From positions 1 to 13,058 of the forward strand of contig CACYBG010000331.1 in assembly GCA_902772605.1 (NCBI GenBank): 13,058 nt of DNA, read 5' to 3'. The first letter of the stretch is position 1, and each line of letters starts with the position of its first letter. Source of the DNA: an uncultured Spirochaetaceae bacterium (lineage in GTDB: Bacteria; Spirochaetota; Spirochaetia; Treponematales; Treponemataceae). This document shows, piece by piece, positions 6,977 through 13,058 of this stretch. The notes under the pieces are model-generated. The model searched no databases and had not been told where the DNA came from. It saw only the letters and a list, made by a program, of their open reading frames with translations. A program made the position numbers and the translations under genes.

Positions 6977-8758
6977 TTATTTTGCAGCATCAAGAATGGC
7001 CTTAATCTCTGCTGATATTGCGTCGCACAGAACACCGGCTTCCTTCTTTGCATCTTCGAGCGCTGAATCGTTCTGCTGTGCAACCGGTACGGAACTGTTG
7101 ATGTAGAACTTGATTTTCGGTTCTGTTCCGCTTGGTCTTGCGCTTACGATCGTTCCGCCCTCAAGGAAGAACTGGAGTACGTTGCTCTTCGGGAACTGGA
7201 GAGCGGTTTTTGCCGACGGATTTTCCGGGCTGAATTCTACGCTCTGCTGTATGTCGCGGATTTTTTCGACTTTCTTTCCGCCCAGCGTCTTGAGTCCTTC
7301 CTCACGGAGCTTTGTCATGATTCCCTTCATGATTCCGGGACCTTTGACTCCTTCGAAGTACTTGCTGATTGAGCGGTCCTCGAAATATCCGTATTTCCTG
7401 TACATGTCGTTGAGGCGTTCGAGGAGGCTCTTTCCCTGGCTAGCCCAGTAAAGCGTCATTTCTGCACACATTGCAGCTGCGCTCACGCCGTCCTTGTCGC
7501 GAACTTCCGTTTCAACGAGGTATCCGTAGCTTTCTTCCAGACCGAAGACGTAGTTCTTCTTTCCGGTCTTCTCATATTCGCCTTCAAGGTATGCAATCCA
7601 CTTGAATCCCGTCAGGACTTCATCCAGGTGGACTCCGTAGTTCTTTGCGATTGCATCCACGAACGGGCTTGTTACGATTGAGCGGATGAGTGCAGGATTT
7701 GCAGGCATCTTCTTGAACTCTGTCTTTGAAAGGAGGACGTAATCGGCAAGAAGCGCTCCCATCTGGTTTCCGGTGATGAGGACATAGTTTCCGTCCTTGT
7801 CCGGGAATGCTGTTCCGAAACGGTCTGCATCAGGATCCGTTGCCATTACGACATCGGCCTTTTCCTTTTTTGCAAGATCGACGGCCATCTTGAGTGCAGG
7901 TGCTTCCTCCGGATTAGGCTTTTCGACGGTCGGGAAATCTCCGTTTCCTTCCCTCTGTTCCGGAACCGTTATTACGTTGAGTCCCAAATCTCCAAGGACC
8001 TTTTCGACGTGCATGGCTCCTGTTCCGTGGAGAGGCGTGTAGACGACCTTTACGGTTGATGCCTTTTCCCTGATGAGCTCCGGCCTGTAGAGGTTGTCCT
8101 TTATCATCTTCTGGAATTTTTCATCGATTTCACTGTCGATGAGTACGATTTTTCCGGATTTGATTCCCTCTTCCCGACTGATTGTCTTGACTTCCTTAAC
8201 GGAGTTGACTTCATCGATGATACCCTTGTCGTGAGGCTCGACGACCTGTGCACCGTCAGCCCAATATGCCTTGTATCCGTTGTATTTCGGAGGGTTGTGG
8301 CTTGCCGTTACGACGACACCGGTTTTTGCTCCGAGAATCCTGATGGCGAAACTCAGTTCCGGGGTAGGGCGCATTCCTGTGAAAAGATACGCCTTGATTC
8401 CGTTGGCTGCAAAGACGCGAGCCGTAATGTCTGAAAATTTGTCGTGGTTGTGCCTGCTGTCGTACGCAATGCAAGCACTGAGCGTTCCTTTCTTCGCTTC
8501 TTCAGGAAAAGCCTTGATTATATAGTTGGCCAAGCCCTGGGTAGCCTTTGAGATGTTGAGTGTGTTCATGCGGTTGGTTCCGCCACCCATTATTCCGCGG
8601 AGACCGCCGGTTCCGAATTCAAGGCTCTGGTAGAACCTGTCTTCAAGTTCCTCCATGTCCTTCTTTGCTACCAGCTCTTCGACTTCCTTGCGGAACGCCT
8701 CGTCTTTTTCTTCAGCAATGTACTGCTGAGCACGGGATAGAATTTCTTTTTCATCCAT
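6977..8758 (-). CDS. Alpha-phosphoglucomutase, PGM2/PgcA type
   Basis: 593 residues. Interconverts glucose-1-phosphate and glucose-6-phosphate (or the related hexose/pentose phosphates of this family) in the cytoplasm. Motifs of the alpha-D-phosphohexomutase superfamily: FGTGGLRG (48-55), the phosphoserine loop TASHNP (151-156, Ser153), metal-binding DPDADR (308-313), the sugar-specificity EESYGY block, and phosphate-binding RPSGTEP (541-547). Length and DPDADR fit the long PGM2/PgcA branch (about 570-600 residues) rather than the 450-residue ManB/GlmM branch. The ATG at 8756-8758 has GAGG at 8767-8770, 8 bases upstream. Its own promoter and leader hairpin are present, and the exonuclease gene follows closely. 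Substrate preference cannot be read from sequence alone. Confidence 0.95.
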   Translation of the reverse strand: MDEKEILSRAQQYIAEEKDEAFRKEVEELVAKKDMEELEDRFYQSLEFGTGGLRGIMGGGTNRMNTLNISKATQGLANYIIKAFPEEAKKGTLSACIAYDSRHNHDKFSDITARVFAANGIKAYLFTGMRPTPELSFAIRILGAKTGVVVTASHNPPKYNGYKAYWADGAQVVEPHDKGIIDEVNSVKEVKTISREEGIKSGKIVLIDSEIDEKFQKMIKDNLYRPELIREKASTVKVVYTPLHGTGAMHVEKVLGDLGLNVITVPEQREGNGDFPTVEKPNPEEAPALKMAVDLAKKEKADVVMATDPDADRFGTAFPDKDGNYVLITGNQMGALLADYVLLSKTEFKKMPANPALIRSIVTSPFVDAIAKNYGVHLDEVLTGFKWIAYLEGEYEKTGKKNYVFGLEESYGYLVETEVRDKDGVSAAAMCAEMTLYWASQGKSLLERLNDMYRKYGYFEDRSISKYFEGVKGPGIMKGIMTKLREEGLKTLGGKKVEKIRDIQQSVEFSPENPSAKTALQFPKSNVLQFFLEGGTIVSARPSGTEPKIKFYINSSVPVAQQNDSALEDAKKEAGVLCDAISAEIKAILDAAK

Positions 8759-8777
8759 ATCTGCTACCTCATTGAAA

Positions 8778-8793
8778 ACCTGTCGCCACAGGT
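8778..8793 (-). promoter_or_regulatory. Hairpin in the phosphoglucomutase leader
   Basis: ACCTGT-GGCG-ACAGGT on the minus strand is a perfect 6-bp stem with a 4-base loop, between the predicted transcription start and the ribosome binding site. It is followed by only four T residues, so it is more likely a leader-stabilising or regulatory hairpin than a full attenuator. Confidence 0.4.
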
Positions 8794-8817
8794 GTGATGT
8801 TCTGTTGTTTGGCAGAA

Positions 8818-8826
8818 AGTATAGCA
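8818..8826 (-). promoter_or_regulatory. Extended -10 promoter of the phosphoglucomutase gene
   Basis: TGC-TATACT on the minus strand is an extended -10 element (TGn plus a 5/6 hexamer). The -35 region is poor (TAGAAC at 8841-8846, 17-bp spacer), as is usual for extended -10 promoters. Transcription would start near 8810-8813, giving a leader of about 52 bases. Confidence 0.55.
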
Positions 8827-8857
8827 GAATTTAAATAATTGTTCTATACGGTTTCGG

Positions 8858-8871
8858 TTAGTTGAAACTAA
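8858..8871. promoter_or_regulatory. Dyad upstream of the phosphoglucomutase promoter
   Basis: TTAGTT-GA-AACTAA is a perfect 6+6 inverted repeat, just upstream of the -35 region and centred about 53 bases before the predicted start of transcription. That is a common place for an activator site. The regulator is unknown. Confidence 0.35.
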
Positions 8872-8933
8872 TTTTATGTTTTAATTCCTGTAAAAATCGG
8901 CAAAGGATTCACTTTGAGTTCGGTTCAGGCCAT

Positions 8934-8971
8934 GAAAAAGAAATCCCCCGATCCATCCTGTGAAACGGGGG
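8934..8971 (-). terminator. Intrinsic terminator after the 613-residue phosphohexomutase gene
   Basis: On the minus strand CCCCCG (8966-8971) pairs with CGGGGG (8945-8950) around a 15-base loop, followed by ATTTCTTTTTC. A strong six-GC stem plus a T-rich tail 12 bases after the stop codon fits rho-independent termination and separates the two mutase genes. Confidence 0.65.
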
Positions 8972-8982
8972 TGCAATGCGGT

Positions 8983-10824
8983 TTACATTTCATCGGCCTT
9001 TTTGAGCATGGTAGTCTCCCACCTCAAAAGGCTCCTTTCTGCCGCTATGTCGGTTCCTCGGTAGTCGCTCATTATCCTGAACACAGGTTCCGTTCCGCTA
9101 GGCCTCATCCATATGAATCCGCACGGAACTCCCTTTGCATCCTTGAACAGGACTTTAAGGCCTCCGTTTCCGTTGTTCCATGATTCTCCGTCTTCTGGTT
9201 CGCGTTCAACCGTACCGTTTGTAAGGAGAGGAACATAGCTGTGTATGTGGTATATTTCCTGGATTTCAAGCTTGTGGTTTTTCCATTCTTCAAGGAACAC
9301 CCTGCGGAAATTTTCTTTGAGAACGCCCTTATCCTCGGTCCTTGTGTCGATTACGGCACGCTTTTCGCTTACGCCTGTGGTAACGTATTCGGGAATCGTC
9401 GCCATAACGTCGGCCATGTCGAAGTCGTCCCTGTACTTGTATTCCTGATCGGACTTTTCGCACCAAATATGGAAGAGACCCTTGTTCCTAGTTCCGTCCG
9501 GATTCACGCCGTCCCTGATTGCAAGGAGCTTTACTATGGCCATTATGGTTGCAAGGGGATCCCTTACGCTTGAAGGGTAGGTGATGTTTCCTCCGTTGCT
9601 TCCTTCACCAAGGATTCTGACCGTATATCCGGAGTCGCGCTTTTCCCTTGCAAGGTTTACGACGTTAGCTTCTCCGACTTCCGCCCTGAATACCTCAATT
9701 CCGAATGCACGGCAGATTTCGTCTATCCTGAGCGATGTGGGGCCGTTGACCGCAACCGCCTTCTTTCCGTATTTTGCAGTGGCCTTCCACAAAAGACCCC
9801 TCTGAGGCAGGTTCTTCTGCTTCCAGATTTCGAACGCTTCCTCCGCAATTACGCTGAGTGCAAAAACGTCCTGAGCCGGAATTATGCGGGCAGCTCCTTC
9901 CCGTGAATTCCAGTAGACGATGTTTCCACGGTCTCCGTCGCAGTCCGGCATGTATCCCAGTATGGCGTCTTCCATTCCGTCCTTGTGAAGGTCGTCCATT
10001 ACGTCTGCAGTCCAAACCAGGTTTTCCGGCTCGGGGATTATGGCGTGCGCTATGGTTCCCGGCTCGTTGTTGAACGGCAGGAAGTTGATTCCCATTGCCG
10101 GGAGGATTTTTTCATCTATTGACAGTGACCTTGCAGAACCGTTCATGTCGGCGAGTATTCCCAGACAGTTTTCAAGCAGTGTGGATTTGATGAGCCCGTA
10201 GATTTCGTCCTGAGAATGTACGTCGTTTGTTCCGGTAATGACAGTGGCTATGAAATCCTCATAGGCCCAAAGGCATTCCTTCTTGTACTGGTCCATGACC
10301 ATGTGTGCAAGCCTTATCTCACCCTCGTTTACGCTGGAAAGCATCTCCAGGGCCCGTTCCATGGCTCCTTCTTCGGCGCATTTCCGTTCGAATTCCTGAA
10401 TCAGCCTTGCAGTTTCGCTTCCTGGAAGGACACCGCCGTCGTTCAGTCCGAATTTTATTCCGTTGTGTCCGATCGGATTGTGGCTTGCTGAAATGTACAG
10501 GAATCCGTCCATGGACTTTGCGTAGGCCATGATTTCAGGTGCCGCCGCTACACCGACGTAATGGACTGAAATCCCCTTGAGTATGAGGACCCTGAGCACA
10601 GCATCGGCAATTTTAGGACCGGTCGGCCTGGTATCGGTTGCAACCGCAATCAGGGGTGCCTTACCGTGGATTTTACTTGATATGTATTCGGCAAACGTTT
10701 CCGCAATGAGTGCACTGAGAGCCGTATTTTTCTGTCCTATTTCAGGTGATTTGTCTTCACCGTCTCCAGATTCTGCAAAGACCTTTCTCCAGCCGGATGC
10801 AGAAAGAATCATGTCGTGTTCCAT
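8983..10824 (-). CDS. Phosphohexomutase (phosphoglucomutase/phosphomannomutase family), long form
   Basis: 613 residues. All four superfamily landmarks are intact: an N-terminal SASGWRKVF block (8-16) in place of the usual G-T-S-G-x-R, phosphoserine loop SASHNP (112-117, Ser114), metal-binding DCDGDR (294-299), sugar-specificity EGSNGG (407-412) and phosphate-binding RPSGTEP (574-580). It is only distantly similar to the neighbouring 593-residue mutase and about 150 residues longer than ManB/GlmM enzymes, with extra sequence between domains 1 and 2 and between domains 3 and 4. The SNGG loop differs from the SYGY loop of its neighbour, so the substrate may differ. The first ATG (10822-10824) lies about 9 bases from a consensus -10 and has no Shine-Dalgarno sequence; an ATG four codons later is an alternative start with the same problem. 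A terminator follows the gene. Confidence 0.92.
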   Translation of the reverse strand: MEHDMILSASGWRKVFAESGDGEDKSPEIGQKNTALSALIAETFAEYISSKIHGKAPLIAVATDTRPTGPKIADAVLRVLILKGISVHYVGVAAAPEIMAYAKSMDGFLYISASHNPIGHNGIKFGLNDGGVLPGSETARLIQEFERKCAEEGAMERALEMLSSVNEGEIRLAHMVMDQYKKECLWAYEDFIATVITGTNDVHSQDEIYGLIKSTLLENCLGILADMNGSARSLSIDEKILPAMGINFLPFNNEPGTIAHAIIPEPENLVWTADVMDDLHKDGMEDAILGYMPDCDGDRGNIVYWNSREGAARIIPAQDVFALSVIAEEAFEIWKQKNLPQRGLLWKATAKYGKKAVAVNGPTSLRIDEICRAFGIEVFRAEVGEANVVNLAREKRDSGYTVRILGEGSNGGNITYPSSVRDPLATIMAIVKLLAIRDGVNPDGTRNKGLFHIWCEKSDQEYKYRDDFDMADVMATIPEYVTTGVSEKRAVIDTRTEDKGVLKENFRRVFLEEWKNHKLEIQEIYHIHSYVPLLTNGTVEREPEDGESWNNGNGGLKVLFKDAKGVPCGFIWMRPSGTEPVFRIMSDYRGTDIAAERSLLRWETTMLKKADEM

Positions 10825-10832
10825 AATGATGA

Positions 10833-10861
10833 ATTATAACCCCTTATCCGTAATATATCAA
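10833..10861 (-). promoter_or_regulatory. Near-consensus sigma70 promoter, leaderless geometry
   Basis: Minus-strand TTGATA (10856-10861, 5/6), exactly 17 bp, then TATAAT (10833-10838, 6/6). Only eight bases separate the -10 from the ATG at 10824, so transcription should begin within about 0-3 bases of the start codon. It is the best-scoring promoter in the window by eye. Confidence 0.8.
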
Positions 10862-10882
10862 GAAAAAGTGTGTTTGCACGAA

Positions 10883-11773
10883 TCAATACCCCTCGATGTT
10901 GTAGGTTACGTTCTGGGTGGCTCCGAGTATGTCCATTACGGCGACATCCAGCCTGTTGAGTCCGTGGTTGAGCTGAATGTTTCCGAGAAGCTGCCTCTTT
11001 CCGTCCGGATATACCGTGGCGCACGTGTATGAGGAGTTTCCGGTTACGCAGAGCTTTCCGTTCACTTCATGCATTGAATCGTAGGATATGCTTTCAACCG
11101 TCGCACCGTTGATTGAAACTACGGTCTTGTAAGGTACCGATACGTCCTGCCTGGTGTGGTATACGGCATATTTTCCTGCAGGAAGGTTCTTTTCAAGTAC
11201 CAGAAGGTGGGTGTTTCCGTTCTTGTCGTCCAGGGATACGGTTCCGATCGAAAGGGGAAGTTCCTTTCCTATCCTTGGCATGAGTGTCCTTGGATTGACA
11301 GCTATGCCCTGCTTGACGTCCAGCACCTGGAATTCAAGGCAGCTCTGTCCTTCCTGCCATCCGGAATTTCCGCTTTCCCCGAATTCCTGTCCGACAGAGA
11401 CCGTGTCCATGTCGAAAAGTTCGGGATGCAGGGATTCCCTGTCAATGTTACCGTATATGGTAGAGTATTCGTGTTCGTGAGCGATTATGACTGCATTTCC
11501 AAGTGGCGATTCAAACCATCCGTAGTCGTCGTCATGTTCGGTTATGATTATGGAAACGTGTCCCGAATCGGCGGCCTTGACCGGTGACGGATCCCTGAAA
11601 ATCAGCGAGGATTCCATGGTTCCGCCGCGGTATTGTCCGAAGTACGAGAAGAATGAGTCCGACGAAGTTTCATCCTGCGGCCAGTCGAAAGCTATGGCTG
11701 ACGCTGCGAAAGCCGTAATCGCCAATGCCGCCGCCGTCCTCTTGATTTTTCCAGTCCACTTTGAATGCTTCAT
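10883..11773 (-). CDS. Exported LytM/M23-fold protein with degenerate active site and Ig-like C-terminus
   Basis: 296 residues. A signal peptide (KIKR, hydrophobic Ala-rich run, ASAIA then FD, cleavage after about residue 28) sends it across the membrane. Residues about 41-160 align with the LytM/M23 endopeptidase fold: FGQYRGG, SPVKAADSG (63-71), GNAVIIAHEHEYSTIYG (92-108) and GESGNSGWQEGQSCLEFQV (132-150). However, the zinc and catalytic residues are replaced: His to Thr52 and Asp to Ser56 in the first motif, His of YAH to Asn109, and HxH to Cys145-x-Glu147. It is therefore probably not a peptidase and may bind or regulate, as EnvC/NlpD do. Residues about 170-296 look like a beta-rich Ig-like module (ending GLNRLDVAVMDILG...YNIEGY). 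The start is firm: AGGAG lies 7 bases upstream. It is second in an operon with the propeller gene, 10 bases apart. Confidence 0.85.
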   Translation of the reverse strand: MKHSKWTGKIKRTAAALAITAFAASAIAFDWPQDETSSDSFFSYFGQYRGGTMESSLIFRDPSPVKAADSGHVSIIITEHDDDYGWFESPLGNAVIIAHEHEYSTIYGNIDRESLHPELFDMDTVSVGQEFGESGNSGWQEGQSCLEFQVLDVKQGIAVNPRTLMPRIGKELPLSIGTVSLDDKNGNTHLLVLEKNLPAGKYAVYHTRQDVSVPYKTVVSINGATVESISYDSMHEVNGKLCVTGNSSYTCATVYPDGKRQLLGNIQLNHGLNRLDVAVMDILGATQNVTYNIEGY

Positions 11774-11780
11774 CGATACG

Positions 11781-11786
11781 CTCCTA
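11781..11786 (-). promoter_or_regulatory. Ribosome binding site overlapping the upstream stop codon
   Basis: TAGGAG on the minus strand: the TAG stop of the propeller gene (11784-11786) forms the first bases of the AGGAG Shine-Dalgarno of the LytM-like gene, whose ATG is 7 bases further on. This indicates termination-coupled reinitiation and tight co-expression of the two proteins. Confidence 0.8.
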
Positions 11787-12854
11787 TTTCCTTGAAAGTG
11801 TCATGCAGGAAATCTTGCTGTCCCTTCCCAGGAAAAGCCTGTCTCCCCTTGTCTGTATGAATGCACAGTCGGCATCGAAACTGAATTCGGCAACCGGATG
11901 GTTTTCAGGTTCTATCACGGTCACCGTGTAGGTCTTTCCCTTCCTGCTCAGTACGACTACGAGCCATGAATCGGTCGCCTCCTCAATCTGTACGATCTGG
12001 CCTTCCAGAGGTACATGCCTGCTGGAAAGTGTCTCGAGGTTTGCAATTCCAAGTCCGCCGTTGTAGTTGTAGTAAACGGTCTTTCCGTCTCCTCCGAATT
12101 TGACGAGCACCTGGCTGTTGAAGTCCCTGTCGAGGTATTCGTGGAATATTATCTTGCTGTGTCCGTCGTCGGTCTTCTGTGCGACTACGAAACGCTGCTG
12201 GTTCTGTCCCGAAACGCATGCAACAGTCTTTCCGTCTTCGGATATGTCTGCGCCCAGTATGACCGGTATGGAACTTCCGCCCGGTGCAAACCTGTGTATC
12301 TGGCGTCCACCGTGATCGAATGAAACTATCGTTCCGTCTGCAAGTCCCGCAACGACTCCTCCGCTGCTGGTTGCGAATGCCGTAATCGGTGCGTAGCTTT
12401 CGTATTTCCAAAGCTGTTCTGCGTTGCCCGTCGTGGTGTAGCTGGCAAAAGCATTTCCTCCGGGAAGAAACACGTAGAGCCTTGAACCGTCGAAGAAAGG
12501 AAATCCCTGTTCGCTTATGGTTCCTGCAGGAGTTCCGTCCGCCCTGTAGAATTCGGTCGAAGTGTTGTCGGTTCCGTATGATGCGTAATAGGATTCGGAT
12601 ATCGTCGCCTTGAACGGATACGGAATCCTTGATGCAATCCTTCCGTCTTCTGTGAAGTATCCGATGTTCTGTCCGAGCCTGTACGGTATAGTCTCTTCCG
12701 ATTGGGAAACAGAGTCCTGGTTCGATATGTCCACCGACCATTCGGGGCTGAGGTGAAGTTCCGTACTCATCCTACGGAATGCCAGTATGATGTAAAGCAG
12801 ACAGAAGATTATGACTGCCACGGCTATTTTAACGGTCTTCTTGTTTTTTCTCAT
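11784..12854 (-). CDS. Membrane-anchored beta-propeller-like protein
   Basis: 356 residues. Residues 1-9 are basic (MRKNKKTVK), 10-26 form one transmembrane helix ending before RR, and the rest should face the periplasm, so this is a signal-anchor protein. The outer part is made of short beta-strand repeats typical of WD40/PQQ-like propellers: for example ITAFATSSGGVVAGLADGTI followed by VSFDHGG, ADISEDGKTVACVSG, and VKFGGDGKTVYYNYNGG. No catalytic residues are evident; such domains usually mediate protein or ligand binding. The ATG at 12852-12854 is the first after an in-frame TAA, but has no Shine-Dalgarno sequence; a -10-like element lies 9 bases upstream, suggesting a leaderless message. 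It is first gene of the operon with the LytM-like protein. I do not recognise a named family. Confidence 0.8.
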   Translation of the reverse strand: MRKNKKTVKIAVAVIIFCLLYIILAFRRMSTELHLSPEWSVDISNQDSVSQSEETIPYRLGQNIGYFTEDGRIASRIPYPFKATISESYYASYGTDNTSTEFYRADGTPAGTISEQGFPFFDGSRLYVFLPGGNAFASYTTTGNAEQLWKYESYAPITAFATSSGGVVAGLADGTIVSFDHGGRQIHRFAPGGSSIPVILGADISEDGKTVACVSGQNQQRFVVAQKTDDGHSKIIFHEYLDRDFNSQVLVKFGGDGKTVYYNYNGGLGIANLETLSSRHVPLEGQIVQIEEATDSWLVVVLSRKGKTYTVTVIEPENHPVAEFSFDADCAFIQTRGDRLFLGRDSKISCMTLSRK

Positions 12855-12863
12855 GGTTAGGAC

Positions 12864-12892
12864 ATTTTAGTGAAACGTCGTGATTTAAGCAA
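12864..12892 (-). promoter_or_regulatory. Candidate promoter of the propeller-LytM operon
   Basis: Minus-strand TTGCTT (12887-12892, 3/6), 17-bp spacer and TAAAAT (12864-12869, 5/6). The ATG starts 10 bases after the -10, so the 5' leader would be only about 3-4 bases. The hexamers are moderate and the call rests on spacing and on the missing ribosome binding site. Confidence 0.45.
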
Positions 12893-12905
12893 GGGAAATG
12901 GAGGA

Positions 12906-12948
12906 CTGATTTGGGAAACCGCTGGTTAATACGGGAAACATTAATCAG
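12906..12948. repeat. Nested direct and inverted repeats in the divergent control region
   Basis: CTGATT (12906-12911) and AATCAG (12943-12948) are perfect outer inverted arms. Inside, GGGAAAC occurs twice in direct orientation (12913-12919, 12933-12939) exactly 20 bp apart, and GGTTAAT (12924-12930) is nearly inverted by ATTAATC (12940-12946). Spacing of two helical turns suggests tandem binding of a regulator between the two outward promoters. Confidence 0.45.
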
Positions 12949-12978
12949 CCTGTGCCTCAAAAAGTCCGCAGGATTTCC

Positions 12979-12992
12979 TTAAATATATTTAA
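12979..12992. promoter_or_regulatory. AT-only 14-bp palindrome upstream of the plus-strand promoter
   Basis: TTAAATATATTTAA is perfectly palindromic and sits about 47-60 bases before the predicted plus-strand transcription start, followed by a T-rich run. It may act as an UP element or operator; low-complexity sequence makes chance occurrence possible. Confidence 0.35.
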
Positions 12993-13023
12993 AGCTTTTT
13001 TTCGTTTCTTTTTCTGCATATTG

Positions 13024-13032
13024 TGGTATAAT
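13024..13032 (+). promoter_or_regulatory. Extended -10 promoter reading out of the window
   Basis: TGG-TATAAT is an extended -10 element with a perfect hexamer; the -35 region (around 13004-13009) is poor. Transcription would begin near 13039 at a G-rich stretch and leave the window to the right. It is the only convincing plus-strand signal here; no start codon or ribosome binding site appears before the window ends. Confidence 0.6.
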
Positions 13033-13058
13033 GTATCTGGGGGTGGGGACCGCAGTAA

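Noticed and set aside
6991..7083. Extended N-terminus of the exonuclease into the phosphoglucomutase gene
   Set aside because: The added residues overlap the end of the mutase in another frame and precede the usual family start; no ribosome binding site supports the far upstream start.
10862..10882. Terminator after the LytM-like gene (GTG-CAAA-CAC plus a T-run)
   Set aside because: A three-pair stem is too weak, although the T-run CTTTTTCTT is present.
1..13058. CRISPR array, insertion sequence, prophage, toxin-antitoxin or defence island
   Set aside because: No repeat-spacer pattern, transposase, integrase or paired small toxin/antitoxin genes were seen; genes are intact and of core type with uniform base use.

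Overview
The window is almost fully coding (about 9 protein genes and one tRNA), and every gene lies on the minus strand, so transcription runs from the right end to the left. Moderate GC, compact operons, a free-standing PGM2/PgcA-type phosphoglucomutase, a second long phosphohexomutase, and a single-domain phosphotransacetylase suggest an anaerobic fermentative bacterium. My best guess is a spirochaete of the Treponema group. That is an impression from gene content and protein style, not a database result. No mobile element, phage gene, CRISPR array or insertion sequence is visible; this looks like core chromosome.

Right to left, in order of transcription. (1) 12855-13058 is an intergenic control region with an outward plus-strand extended -10 promoter at its edge and a minus-strand promoter for the next operon; it is rich in direct and inverted repeats. 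(2) 10883-12854 is a two-gene operon for envelope proteins: a membrane-anchored beta-propeller-like protein, then an exported LytM/M23-fold protein whose zinc ligands are all replaced. (3) 8983-10824 encodes a 613-residue phosphohexomutase with a near-consensus promoter so close to the ATG that the mRNA should be leaderless; a terminator follows. (4) 6310-8758 holds a phosphoglucomutase gene with its own extended -10 promoter, followed by a DnaQ-type 3'-5' exonuclease that ends in a sliding-clamp-binding peptide. (5) 5077-6111 is pta, with a clear promoter, a structured leader and a good ribosome binding site. (6) 1107-4951 is a pair overlapping by 10 bp: a CapA-type lipoprotein and a DEAH-box HrpA-like helicase with an unrecognised C-terminal domain, closed by a hairpin terminator. 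(7) 866-938 is tRNA-Val(UAC) with its own promoter. (8) 47-721 encodes an exported protein of unknown function.

Functional themes are central carbon metabolism (two hexose-phosphate mutases, acetyl-phosphate formation), envelope (propeller/LytM pair, CapA lipoprotein, exported protein) and nucleic-acid processing (helicase, exonuclease, tRNA). I found no new multi-gene defence or mobile system. The points most worth a second look are the two leaderless-type promoters, the dead LytM domain paired with a propeller, the clamp-tethered exonuclease, the novel helicase C-terminal domain, and a 14-base motif shared by the pta and phosphoglucomutase control regions.
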